Positions 54,864 through 62,192 of a stretch of DNA of 64,000 nt are shown here, in pieces. Each line of letters opens with the position of its first letter. Position 1 is the first letter of the stretch. Made by a program: the position numbers and the translations under genes. The stretch lies in contig NZ_CP015612.1 in assembly GCF_002138415.1 (NCBI RefSeq), positions 4,256,001 to 4,320,000 on the forward strand. Reading direction: 5' to 3'. Origin of the DNA: Stenotrophomonas maltophilia (GTDB lineage Bacteria; Pseudomonadota; Gammaproteobacteria; Xanthomonadales; Xanthomonadaceae). The notes under the pieces were generated by a model. It worked only from the letters and a program-made list of their open reading frames with translations, had not been told where the DNA came from and did no database searches.

Positions 54864-57800
54864 ATGAACAGCATCATCGAAGACACATCCATGGACGTTT
54901 TCCATTCGTCGCTCGACGCGGATGAACAGCGAGCAGTCGCAGATCTTGTTGAACGTCACCGCGGCAATGCGGCCATGACCCAGCGATTGGCGCTCGACGC
55001 GTCCCGACTGCTGACCAGCAGCCAGGACCGGCTGCAGAAGCAGGCCGGTGCCGGCTTCTGCAAACGTCTGCTCGGCGCCATCAGCGGCTCGACCCGCAAC
55101 AATGCGCTTGCCAACCAACATGACACGCTGAAGATCCAGAAGATTGCCTGGTACTATCTCCAACAGCTTCAGCAGCAGAACCTGATCAACGCTCAGGCCA
55201 TCGCCGTCATCCGCAACAATCTCGGGACGATGAATGAGTTCATCATCGAAACCCGCTGTTTCCTCGACGAGGCAATCGACAGGATTGGCAACCGGCTTCG
55301 CCCCCTTGAAAACAATGTCCGGCTCAACAAGTGGTCGCTGAACATCGAGGCAAACAAGCGGCGCTATCGCTCACTCCCGCGCTCGCTTCTTGTCGTACAG
55401 CTCGCTTATGACTTCATGCTCAAGCACCAGGATATCGAGCTGACGCTGGAGGACATCAATCACCTGGTGGTGACGCTTGAGAATCTTGGCGTCAACTGTG
55501 ATGACGAGGCCCGCCTGCTTGACTTCATCATCGACCTCATCGACCAGATGGATGTTACTGGCATCGATCTTTACCGACGCAACATCCAAATCGTCACCGA
55601 AGACATTGAGATCGAGTCCGCGTTCATCCAGTCCAATATTTCCGGCATCGGATTCAATGCGCTCTACTATCTGTCCGACCAGCACAGCAGGATCATGGCG
55701 CTGATCAGCGACGATGAGCTGTGCAATTCAGATGCCGCGCGTGAGAAAATCATCTCCCGCATCTTTGGTGACGAGTTCGACGGCCTGGCAACGACGTACA
55801 CGTTGCGTGACCTGGTCGCGGAGATCGTGGGTGGGGGCCTGCTGGCCATCGCCATTTACCGCGACATCAATGGGCTTGACGTCCAGGCCGACGTATTTCC
55901 GCCCCCTGAAGAGCAGCAAGAGCAGATCTCGCTGGTTTCCCGGCTACCGGACATCAAGCAGCACAGCTTCCTTGATGCGGCCGAGGACGCAGACCAGCGG
56001 CGCACCTACATCGAGTTGCTGTCGCTCTGCCTGCCGGATGCTTCGGAGTGCGGACCACTCGGCCGCGACTTCATCAACCACCTGGCCGCCAAGGCGGATA
56101 CGCCTACGGCAGTGTCGCGCTTCCTCTCGAGGGACACCCGCGGCCACACGCAGGCTGAACAGCTGGAAGAGCTCCGCGTGCTGCTGACCGATGACAATCG
56201 CGTGTACTGCTGGCTGTTGGATGCATTCTTCCTGCTCTCCATTGAAGGACGAAGAATTGAGAGTCCGCAGGTAATGCGCATCCTCGGAGTGCTCAAGCCA
56301 GCGCAGTTCAAGGAGCAGCTTGCAGCCATCCAGTCGGTACTCGCGGATGAGGATCACGAACGTGTGCTGCAGGCAGGCGCGCAGCTGTCGCGGCTGACTG
56401 CTGGCTGGTCCAACGTTCTGCGCTATCGTGAGTTCAGCCTCGTTGACACCTTCACTGATGCCAGGCGAGAGCTCCACGCCGCAAGCCTGGCGGCCATCAA
56501 CCTCTCCGGTGACCTGAGCAAAGCCGGCATGAAGGCCATCGATTACAGCTACTTCCTTGGCGCCTCTCCCTTTGATGAGGGGATTTTCAGCAAATTCACC
56601 AACGCGGTGGGATCTACGGCCTTCTCAGTGGGTCGAAAGTCCTGTGCCAGTACGCTGAACCAGATGCGCGGCAAGGTGGTTGATCTGCTCGCCACCCGCG
56701 CCGGTGCCTTGTCTTCAGCCAATGCGCTGGTAAGTCGGTTCGGACTACCCATATTCGACTTCGAGAACGATTCCGGATACGCGGACTTTGATCTCGACAA
56801 CTCTGCAGAAAATGAGCAGTGGAGCGATCAATTCGAGCACTATCAGCGGCGTTTGGAGAAAACACTGGATAGTTTCTCGAGCGCCTGCGACGATGCCGAC
56901 TGCCAGCTGGGACTGTTCGCAGAAGGAGACTTCTCCACACCTGTACTCGAACGGCGCTTGCGTGAACGGGAGCTTGCACTCCAGAAGCAGCGCGAGAAGA
57001 ACCTGGCCAGTCGTTCGGCTGCGGTGGAGAAGGACGGTCAGGTGCTGCTTGTCAGCATCGATTGGGAAGATATCACCTCCCCACCCTGCGACCCGGAGCA
57101 GATCCGGGATATGAAGACCAACGGTGACCGCTGGCTGGTTGCCACGCAAGAAGGCCGCTACTACCTCAGTGGTGACCGCGTGCAGTGGGAGGAAGTCCAC
57201 CCCTTTGGCGTGGAAACCACTTCGACCAAGAACATCCTCGTGGTCAGCGGCACTTGGATTCTCACCGGGTACAGCGAAGGCTTTGCATACTCGTCCGACG
57301 GCCGTCACTGGAATCGAACGTCCTATCCCATCAACGAAGGGGATTATTCCTGTTCGCCTACAGATGACATCGTACAGTTCGAAGGCATCTGGATCTGGCG
57401 ATTCCTCCGCGACTGTAGTTACAAGTACACCAAAAAGGGATTGGTATTCGATTCAGAGGAGACCGGCAGCTATCGCGAGACGGTGCTGTTTGCCACTCAG
57501 TCGTTGGACAGCCCTTGGTCCCGCTGGGAAGGCACACCCAACTTGCCGGAGGGTATGGAGGTTGACGCCCTGCGTGCACTTCCGGGCCATCATTCATTGC
57601 TGATCTTCTGCACCTACAATTGGATCTACGGCAATGACAAGAAGAAGACTGAACTCGAGCCCGCTGTAAAGTACTTCGTGCCCGGCAAAGGATGGCGCAA
57701 TTGCACGTGGGAGGGACGGATGAACCAGGGTTCCGGTGTATTGGTCACGCGGATGGCCGATCATCTGCTGTGCTTTGGATCCAACGAGTTGTTCCGTGCT

Positions 57801-58067
57801 ACCAAAGCCTACGAATGGAGCCGGGACAAGGACAGTATTTCCGTACGAGACGCCTTCCACCTGGAGAGCATGAGCGTCTTCTGGCACACAAGCCACAGCA
57901 AGCTCCTGCTCAGCCAAGATGGCCGGACGTTCGCGGACCTGACCCTTGAAGACGGCTGTTGGAACTACCTGTGCGCCAACGACCAGGGACTTCTGAGCGT
58001 GTACTCACCCAATTCGCATGAGACCTGGCTGCGTACTGGACGCTGGCGCGTCCAGCCGCAGCACTGA
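54864..58067 (+). CDS. 1067-residue helical protein with C-terminal Asp-box/propeller-like region, island effector or sensor
   Basis: 1067 residues. Residues 1 to ~720 are mostly alpha-helical, without a P-loop or other nucleotide motif that I can see; one short hydrophobic helix lies near 325 (AEIVGGGLLAIAIYRDI). From ~725 the sequence becomes beta-rich and Trp/Tyr-rich with repeated Asp-box-like units: RYYLSGDRVQWEEV (~766), FAYSSDGRHWNRTSYP (~808) and LLLSQDGRTFADL (~1013), suggesting a beta-propeller that binds a ligand or surface. No signal peptide. AAGG precedes the start, 8 bases after the previous gene, so the pair is one operon. I do not recognise the family. Confidence 0.8.
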   Translation: MNSIIEDTSMDVFHSSLDADEQRAVADLVERHRGNAAMTQRLALDASRLLTSSQDRLQKQAGAGFCKRLLGAISGSTRNNALANQHDTLKIQKIAWYYLQQLQQQNLINAQAIAVIRNNLGTMNEFIIETRCFLDEAIDRIGNRLRPLENNVRLNKWSLNIEANKRRYRSLPRSLLVVQLAYDFMLKHQDIELTLEDINHLVVTLENLGVNCDDEARLLDFIIDLIDQMDVTGIDLYRRNIQIVTEDIEIESAFIQSNISGIGFNALYYLSDQHSRIMALISDDELCNSDAAREKIISRIFGDEFDGLATTYTLRDLVAEIVGGGLLAIAIYRDINGLDVQADVFPPPEEQQEQISLVSRLPDIKQHSFLDAAEDADQRRTYIELLSLCLPDASECGPLGRDFINHLAAKADTPTAVSRFLSRDTRGHTQAEQLEELRVLLTDDNRVYCWLLDAFFLLSIEGRRIESPQVMRILGVLKPAQFKEQLAAIQSVLADEDHERVLQAGAQLSRLTAGWSNVLRYREFSLVDTFTDARRELHAASLAAINLSGDLSKAGMKAIDYSYFLGASPFDEGIFSKFTNAVGSTAFSVGRKSCASTLNQMRGKVVDLLATRAGALSSANALVSRFGLPIFDFENDSGYADFDLDNSAENEQWSDQFEHYQRRLEKTLDSFSSACDDADCQLGLFAEGDFSTPVLERRLRERELALQKQREKNLASRSAAVEKDGQVLLVSIDWEDITSPPCDPEQIRDMKTNGDRWLVATQEGRYYLSGDRVQWEEVHPFGVETTSTKNILVVSGTWILTGYSEGFAYSSDGRHWNRTSYPINEGDYSCSPTDDIVQFEGIWIWRFLRDCSYKYTKKGLVFDSEETGSYRETVLFATQSLDSPWSRWEGTPNLPEGMEVDALRALPGHHSLLIFCTYNWIYGNDKKKTELEPAVKYFVPGKGWRNCTWEGRMNQGSGVLVTRMADHLLCFGSNELFRATKAYEWSRDKDSISVRDAFHLESMSVFWHTSHSKLLLSQDGRTFADLTLEDGCWNYLCANDQGLLSVYSPNSHETWLRTGRWRVQPQH

Positions 58068-58082
58068 CCGACCATAAGACAA

Positions 58083-58106
58083 GACGCTGGCCTTCCGGCC
58101 AGCGTC
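58083..58106. terminator. Strong hairpin after the 1067-residue gene
   Basis: GACGCTGGCC / GGCCAGCGTC, a perfect 10-bp stem with a TTCC loop, 15 bases after the stop. No T-run follows, so it may stabilise the transcript end or pause polymerase rather than act as a full intrinsic terminator. Confidence 0.6.
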
Positions 58107-58136
58107 AACGTCCGGACCACGTATGGTTTCCGAACG

Positions 58137-58155
58137 AGCGACAGGATGTGTCGCA
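58137..58155. promoter_or_regulatory. Second copy of the GCGACA-N5-TGTCGC operator
   Basis: AGCGACAGGATGTGTCGCA matches the site at 52266-52284 in 17 of 19 positions, including the whole 6-5-6 palindromic core apart from one spacer base. It lies 57 bases before the small membrane protein gene, in the gap after the main operon, so this gene probably has its own promoter under the same regulator. Confidence 0.7.
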
Positions 58156-58211
58156 GCGACCCAGCAAGCTTGGTTCGTCGCTGCAATCCCGCAGCTTGGT
58201 AAGGAAACTAC

Positions 58212-58580
58212 GTGGAAGACCTCTCGCCGCTGTTGATCGCCTTCAATCTGCTCATCCTGCTGCCGTTGGAAGTGTATGCCCTTATCCGGGGCATCAATGT
58301 CCAGCGCTACAATCTCGGTATAGCAAAGGGCCGCCGCTACGCCGATGGATTCTGGTGGCGTCAGGCCACCGCTCTGGCCAGATCGCGCGCAGCCAAGGGT
58401 GGCAACTTCCTTGCCACGGTCATTCTCGCGTCGATGGGCTTGGCGATCTCACTGTTTTCGGGAGCCTGGCTGGACACTGCCATCTGCAGCTACGTGCTCA
58501 TCAATGCGCTTGTAGCAGCGAACTTCTTTGCGGCTCAACTGCCAATCATCGAGGCTGAACGTAGGGAGGCCGGTAGCTGA
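58212..58580 (+). CDS. Small three-helix membrane protein of the island
   Basis: 122 residues. Hydrophobic segments at ~6-25 (PLLIAFNLLILLPLEVYALI), ~65-85 (NFLATVILASMGLAISLFSGAW) and ~88-112 (AICSYVLINALVAANFFAAQL), with a basic cytoplasmic loop (RYNLGIAKGRRYADGFWWRQATALARSRAAKGG). The start is a GTG at 58212 with AAGGA seven bases before it. Not recognised. The shared operator upstream links it to the WYL module; it may be a membrane partner or a protective protein for the glycine-zipper protein (inference). Confidence 0.75.
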   Translation: MEDLSPLLIAFNLLILLPLEVYALIRGINVQRYNLGIAKGRRYADGFWWRQATALARSRAAKGGNFLATVILASMGLAISLFSGAWLDTAICSYVLINALVAANFFAAQLPIIEAERREAGS

Positions 58581-58650
58581 AAAGGCTTGGGCCGGATATC
58601 CCTTTTCCGCCGATCAAGATTGGCATCTTCCAACGCACGCCATCCGGCCG

Positions 58651-58712
58651 GTAGGTGTCGACCTTGGTCGACACGCTTCTCCCCATATGCCGACCAAGGT
58701 CGGCACCTACCC
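58651..58712. repeat. SMAG REP pair at the right border of the insert
   Basis: GGTAGGTGTCGACCTTGGTC followed by GACAC (58651-58675), then an inverted GCCGACCAAGGTCGGC with CTACC. The first hairpin is identical to the one at 51779-51804. Confidence 0.9.
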
Positions 58713-58721
58713 GCACGCGAA

Positions 58722-59156
58722 TCAATCCAGCCAGCCATCGCGCTCGCTGTGCAGGATGCGGCCGTCATAACCGCTCAGGCGCACCTCCACCTTCTGGTTG
58801 CGGGCATTGCGGGCTTCCAGCGACCAGGTCGCACCATCGCGTTCCAGCGAATGGATTTCGCGCAGGCCATGCGCCTGTGCACGTGCCAGTACCTGCTCGG
58901 TGGTCAGCAGCGTGCGGCCGCTGTGCTCATCGAAGATCTCGCCGGTCTTCGGGTCCACGTAGACCTCGCTGAAGCGGCCATCAGCGCGACTCACGTCGGC
59001 TTCCCACAGGCCGTCATCGCGTTCGATCTCGTGGATCTGGGTGTAACCGGCCTTGCGCAGGGTCTGTTCGACCTGGGCCATGCCCAGCGGTGCGGCCTGT
59101 ACGGCCGGTGCGATGGCCAGCGCAGCAAGGGTGGTGAGGGTGAGCGACTTCAACAT
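58722..59156 (-). CDS. Periplasmic PepSY-domain protein
   Basis: 144 residues. Signal peptide MLKSLTLTTLAALAIAPAVQA, then two PepSY-like repeats: QVEQTLRKAGYTQIHEIERDDGLWEADVSRADGRFSEVYVDPKTGEIF and QVLARAQAHGLREIHSLERDGATWSLEARNARNQKVEVRLSGYDGRIL. PepSY proteins often modulate proteases or sensor kinases in the periplasm. It is divergent from another PepSY gene and the two-component system. AGGAG precedes the start at 59156. Confidence 0.88.
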   Translation of the reverse strand: MLKSLTLTTLAALAIAPAVQAAPLGMAQVEQTLRKAGYTQIHEIERDDGLWEADVSRADGRFSEVYVDPKTGEIFDEHSGRTLLTTEQVLARAQAHGLREIHSLERDGATWSLEARNARNQKVEVRLSGYDGRILHSERDGWLD

Positions 59157-59307
59157 GGGGGTTCTCCTGTTCGTGTTCGTGGCCGGACCATCCCGGCGAC
59201 GCCACAATGCACCCCGTGGTTAACAGCTCCTTAGCCGGCACTGTTAGCCAGCTGTTACTCAGCCCCGGCACACTCACGCCTGTTCCTACAGCCCGCCCTG
59301 CGCCCCG

Positions 59308-59598
59308 ATGCTCTCCACCCTGCCCCTGCTGCTGGCCCTGGCCAGCTCCCCCACCACCGCCGCGCCGGCACAGGACCCGGCGCAGCAGGTCGCGCGCCGC
59401 GCCGTGCAGCAGGGTCGCTACGTGCCGCTGGAAAGCGTGGTGCGCGATGCCCTCAAGCGCTACCCGGGCCAGCTGCTGGAAGTGGAGCTGGACGACGGCG
59501 TCTACGAAGTGGAGATCCTGCGCGGCGACGGCGTGGTGGTGGAGCTGGACTATGATGCGCGCAGCGGAAAGCTGCTGAAGACGGAGCTCGACGACTGA
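59308..59598 (+). CDS. Small PepSY-domain protein ahead of the two-component system
   Basis: 96 residues. Signal peptide (MLSTLPLLLALASSPTTAAPA) and one PepSY unit: ESVVRDALKRYPGQLLEVELDDGVYEVEILRGDGVVVELDYDARSGKLLKTELD. Its stop overlaps the response regulator start by one base (TGATG). Together with the kinase it probably forms a periplasmic sensing arrangement. Confidence 0.88.
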   Translation: MLSTLPLLLALASSPTTAAPAQDPAQQVARRAVQQGRYVPLESVVRDALKRYPGQLLEVELDDGVYEVEILRGDGVVVELDYDARSGKLLKTELDD

Positions 59599-60257
59599 TG
59601 CGCATCCTGTTGGCCGAAGACGATGCCGCACTGGCACAGCGCCTGGTGCCCCTGCTGGAACAGGCCGGCTATGTGCTGCACGTGGTCGCCGATGGCCGCC
59701 AGGCCGAGGAGATCGGCCAGATCGAGGACCTGCAGGCGGCCATCGTCGACCTGGGCCTGCCCGGGCTGGACGGGTTGAGCGTGATCGAGCGCTGGCGCGG
59801 TAATGGCCGCAGCTTTCCGGTGCTGGTGCTGACCGCTCGCGGGCGCTGGCACGACAAGCTGGCCGGCTTCGATGCCGGCGCCGACGATTACCTCACCAAA
59901 CCGTTCCAGGCCGATGAACTGGTGCTGCGCCTGCGCGCCCTGATCCGCCGCAGCCATGGCCACGCCAGCCCGCGCCTGCACTGCGGCCCGCTGCAGCTGG
60001 ACATCAACGCCGGCCGCTTCGAGCTGGACGGCCAAGCGCTGTCGCTCAGCCCGCAGGAGTTCCGCCTGCTCAGTTACTTCATCCACCACAGCGGCCAGGT
60101 GATCGGCCGCGACCGCCTGGGCGAACAGGTGTTCGATGGCGGGTTGGATCCCGACTCCAACGCGCTGGACGTGCTGCTCGGGCGGGTGCGCCGCAAGCTC
60201 GGCATCGATCTGATCCAGACCGTGCGCGGCCAGGGCTGGCGGCTGGCCGCGCCGTGA
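59598..60257 (+). CDS. OmpR/PhoP-family response regulator
   Basis: 219 residues. Receiver domain (MRILLAEDDAALAQRLVPLLEQAGY, phospho-Asp in AIVDLGLPGLDGLSV near residue 51, Thr in VLTARGR, Lys in DDYLTKPFQ) and a C-terminal OmpR winged helix (LSLSPQEFRLLSYFIHHSGQVIGRDRLGEQVF...NALDVLLGRVRRKLGIDLIQTVRGQGWRL). It pairs with the kinase that overlaps its end by four bases. The closest described group is PhoP; target genes cannot be read here. Confidence 0.93.
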   Translation: MRILLAEDDAALAQRLVPLLEQAGYVLHVVADGRQAEEIGQIEDLQAAIVDLGLPGLDGLSVIERWRGNGRSFPVLVLTARGRWHDKLAGFDAGADDYLTKPFQADELVLRLRALIRRSHGHASPRLHCGPLQLDINAGRFELDGQALSLSPQEFRLLSYFIHHSGQVIGRDRLGEQVFDGGLDPDSNALDVLLGRVRRKLGIDLIQTVRGQGWRLAAP

Positions 60258-61573
60258 GCCGGCAACCCTCGCTGCGACGTCGCCTGCTGCTGGCGGGCGG
60301 TGCCGGCCTGCTACTGGTCTCGGTGTTGGCCAGCGCGCTGCTGGGCGAACTGTTCAAGCGCAGCGCGCGTGACCGCCTCGACCATGAACTGCAGCAGGAC
60401 ATGCTGACCCTGCTGGCGCAGGCAGAAGTGGACCCGGAAGGACAGCTGCGCCTGCGCCAGGAACCCAATGACGCACGCTTCCAGCGCGTGTTCTCCGGTG
60501 CCTACTGGCAGATCGCCGGTGCCGATGGCCGTGTGCTGCTGCAATCGCGCTCGCTGTGGGATGAAACCCTGCCTGCCACGGCCATGGGAGCGGCCACCCG
60601 CAATCTGGCTGGACCGCTGCAGCAATCCCTGCGTGCACGCGTGCAGCAGGTGCGCCTGCCACGCGCGAGCGAACCGTTCGTGGCGGTGGTCGCCACCGAT
60701 CGCAGCGCACTGGATGCGGATGTTGCCGCGTTCCGCAAGCGCACCGCCATCGCCCTGGGCGTACTGGTTGCGGCGTGGTTGGCGGTGCTGGCCAGCCAGG
60801 TGCACTTCGGATTGCGTCCATTGCATCGCCTCGGCGCGCAGCTGGAACGGGTGCGGCGCGGCGACGCGCAGCGCATTGATACGCAGGGACTGGGCGCGGA
60901 AGTCGCACCGCTGGGCGAAGAACTCAACGCGCTGCTGGAGCACCAGCAACGCATGGTCGCGCGTGCGCGTACCAGCGCGCAGGATCTGGCGCATGCGCTG
61001 AAAACCCCGCTGAGCGTGCTGGCCACCGAAGCCGACAGCGACGGCACGCACTGGCGTGCCACCGTACGCGAGCAGAGTGCGCGCATGCAGGCCAGTGTCG
61101 ACCGCTACCTGGCCGCAGGGCTGGCTGCCGACCATCGCCAGCGCACCAACGTGGCGACTGTCGCGCAGGCGCTATGCCGCTTGATGGCACGCGTGCATGG
61201 CGAGCGCGGCATTGCGTTTACGGCCGCGGATATCGATCCGGCGTTGCAGTTCGCCGGTGCCAGTGCGGACCTGGAAGAGATGCTGGGCAACCTGCTGGAC
61301 AACGCCGGGCGCTGGGCGCAACAGCAGGTCACTGTCGAAGCGGAAATCAGCGAAGGGCAGTTGCGCATCGAAGTGCGCGACGACGGCCCCGGATTGGCTG
61401 CAGACGCGCTGGAACGGGTCACTCAGCGTGGCGTGCGGCTGGATGAGCGCGAGGGCAGCAGCGGGCTGGGGCTGGCCATCGTGGGCGATATCGCCGCCAG
61501 CTATGCCGGGCGCGTGGCGCTGGAGAACGCGCAGCCCGGCCTGCGTGCGACGTTGTGGTTGCCGGTGGCGTAA
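60254..61573 (+). CDS. PhoQ-like sensor histidine kinase
   Basis: 439 residues. Membrane helix 1 (RRLLLAGGAGLLLVSVLASALL), a periplasmic sensor of about 130 residues, helix 2 (AIALGVLVAAWLAVLASQV), then a HAMP-like linker. H-box ARTSAQDLAHALKTPLSVLA (phospho-His), N-box EMLGNLLDNAGRWAQQ, G-boxes VRDDGPGLA and GSSGLGLAIVGDIA. The LAHALKTPL H-box and DNAGRW are characteristic of PhoQ-type kinases. The sensed signal may be cations or PepSY-linked envelope cues. Confidence 0.92.
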   Translation: MSRQPSLRRRLLLAGGAGLLLVSVLASALLGELFKRSARDRLDHELQQDMLTLLAQAEVDPEGQLRLRQEPNDARFQRVFSGAYWQIAGADGRVLLQSRSLWDETLPATAMGAATRNLAGPLQQSLRARVQQVRLPRASEPFVAVVATDRSALDADVAAFRKRTAIALGVLVAAWLAVLASQVHFGLRPLHRLGAQLERVRRGDAQRIDTQGLGAEVAPLGEELNALLEHQQRMVARARTSAQDLAHALKTPLSVLATEADSDGTHWRATVREQSARMQASVDRYLAAGLAADHRQRTNVATVAQALCRLMARVHGERGIAFTAADIDPALQFAGASADLEEMLGNLLDNAGRWAQQQVTVEAEISEGQLRIEVRDDGPGLAADALERVTQRGVRLDEREGSSGLGLAIVGDIAASYAGRVALENAQPGLRATLWLPVA

Positions 61574-61599
61574 AGCAACGCTACCGGTTCACGCGCTCC

Positions 61600-61820
61600 C
61601 GGTAGGTGTCGACCTTGGTCGACACACATCAAAAGCGCCGACCAAGGTCGGCATCCACCAAAGCAGTCCGTCAGTTCCGCAGGCCATCATGCACCCGGTA
61701 GGTGTCGACCTTGGTCGACACGCATCAAAAGCGCCGACCAAGGTCGGCATCTACCAAAGCAGTCCGTCCGTTCCACAGGCCATCGTGCATCCGGTAGGTG
61801 TCGACCTTGGTCGACACGCA
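61600..61820. repeat. SMAG/REP tandem array with 96-bp period
   Basis: Units starting at 61601, 61697 and 61793 each begin GGTAGGTGTCGACCTTGGTC plus GACAC. The first two also contain an inverted GCCGACCAAGGTCGGC hairpin and a shared spacer (CAAAGCAGTCCGTC...CAGGCCATC). The third is truncated before its second hairpin. Confidence 0.92.
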
Positions 61821-61827
61821 CCCAGCA

Positions 61828-62148
61828 TCAACGGTGATGCATCCACCAGCAGTCAATCGCGTCCAGCACGATGTGGATCATCAACCCGATGCCCACCAGC
61901 CGCGTCTTCTTCGGCACGCACAGCCCCGCATAGACCGCGATGGCCGATGCGGTGTGCAGCGGGTGGAACCCGATGCTGCAGCGGTTCGGGGCGTAGATCG
62001 GATCGGCCAGCAGGTGGTCCAGATCGATGATCCAGCCCAGCAGCATCAGCAGCCACGCCGAGGCGAAGCGCTTGCGCCAGAACAGCCATGCCAGCAGGGC
62101 TGGCACGGCGGCATGCAGGAACAGGTGGAAGATCGCGCGCGCGCTCAT
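61828..62148 (-). CDS. DUF6122-type small membrane protein
   Basis: 106 residues, three hydrophobic segments. The conserved-looking SARAIFHLFLHAAVPALLAWLFWR, LMLLGWIIDLDHLLADPIYAPNRCSIGFHPLHT and HIVLDAIDCWWMHH resemble metal-dependent membrane hydrolases of the YdjM/DUF6122 kind, with repeated His/Asp near membrane faces. Function unknown. Confidence 0.82.
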   Translation of the reverse strand: MSARAIFHLFLHAAVPALLAWLFWRKRFASAWLLMLLGWIIDLDHLLADPIYAPNRCSIGFHPLHTASAIAVYAGLCVPKKTRLVGIGLMIHIVLDAIDCWWMHHR

Positions 62149-62192
62149 CGGGGCCGGTAGCGCCGAGCCTATGCCCGGCGTTCCCGTTTACC

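Noticed and set aside
51746..58650. Prophage or integrative element
   Set aside because: No integrase, phage structural gene, tRNA target or direct att repeats other than the REPs.
61600..61820. CRISPR-like regular repeats
   Set aside because: Repeats are themselves perfect REP hairpins, the spacers are also repeated, and no cas genes are near.
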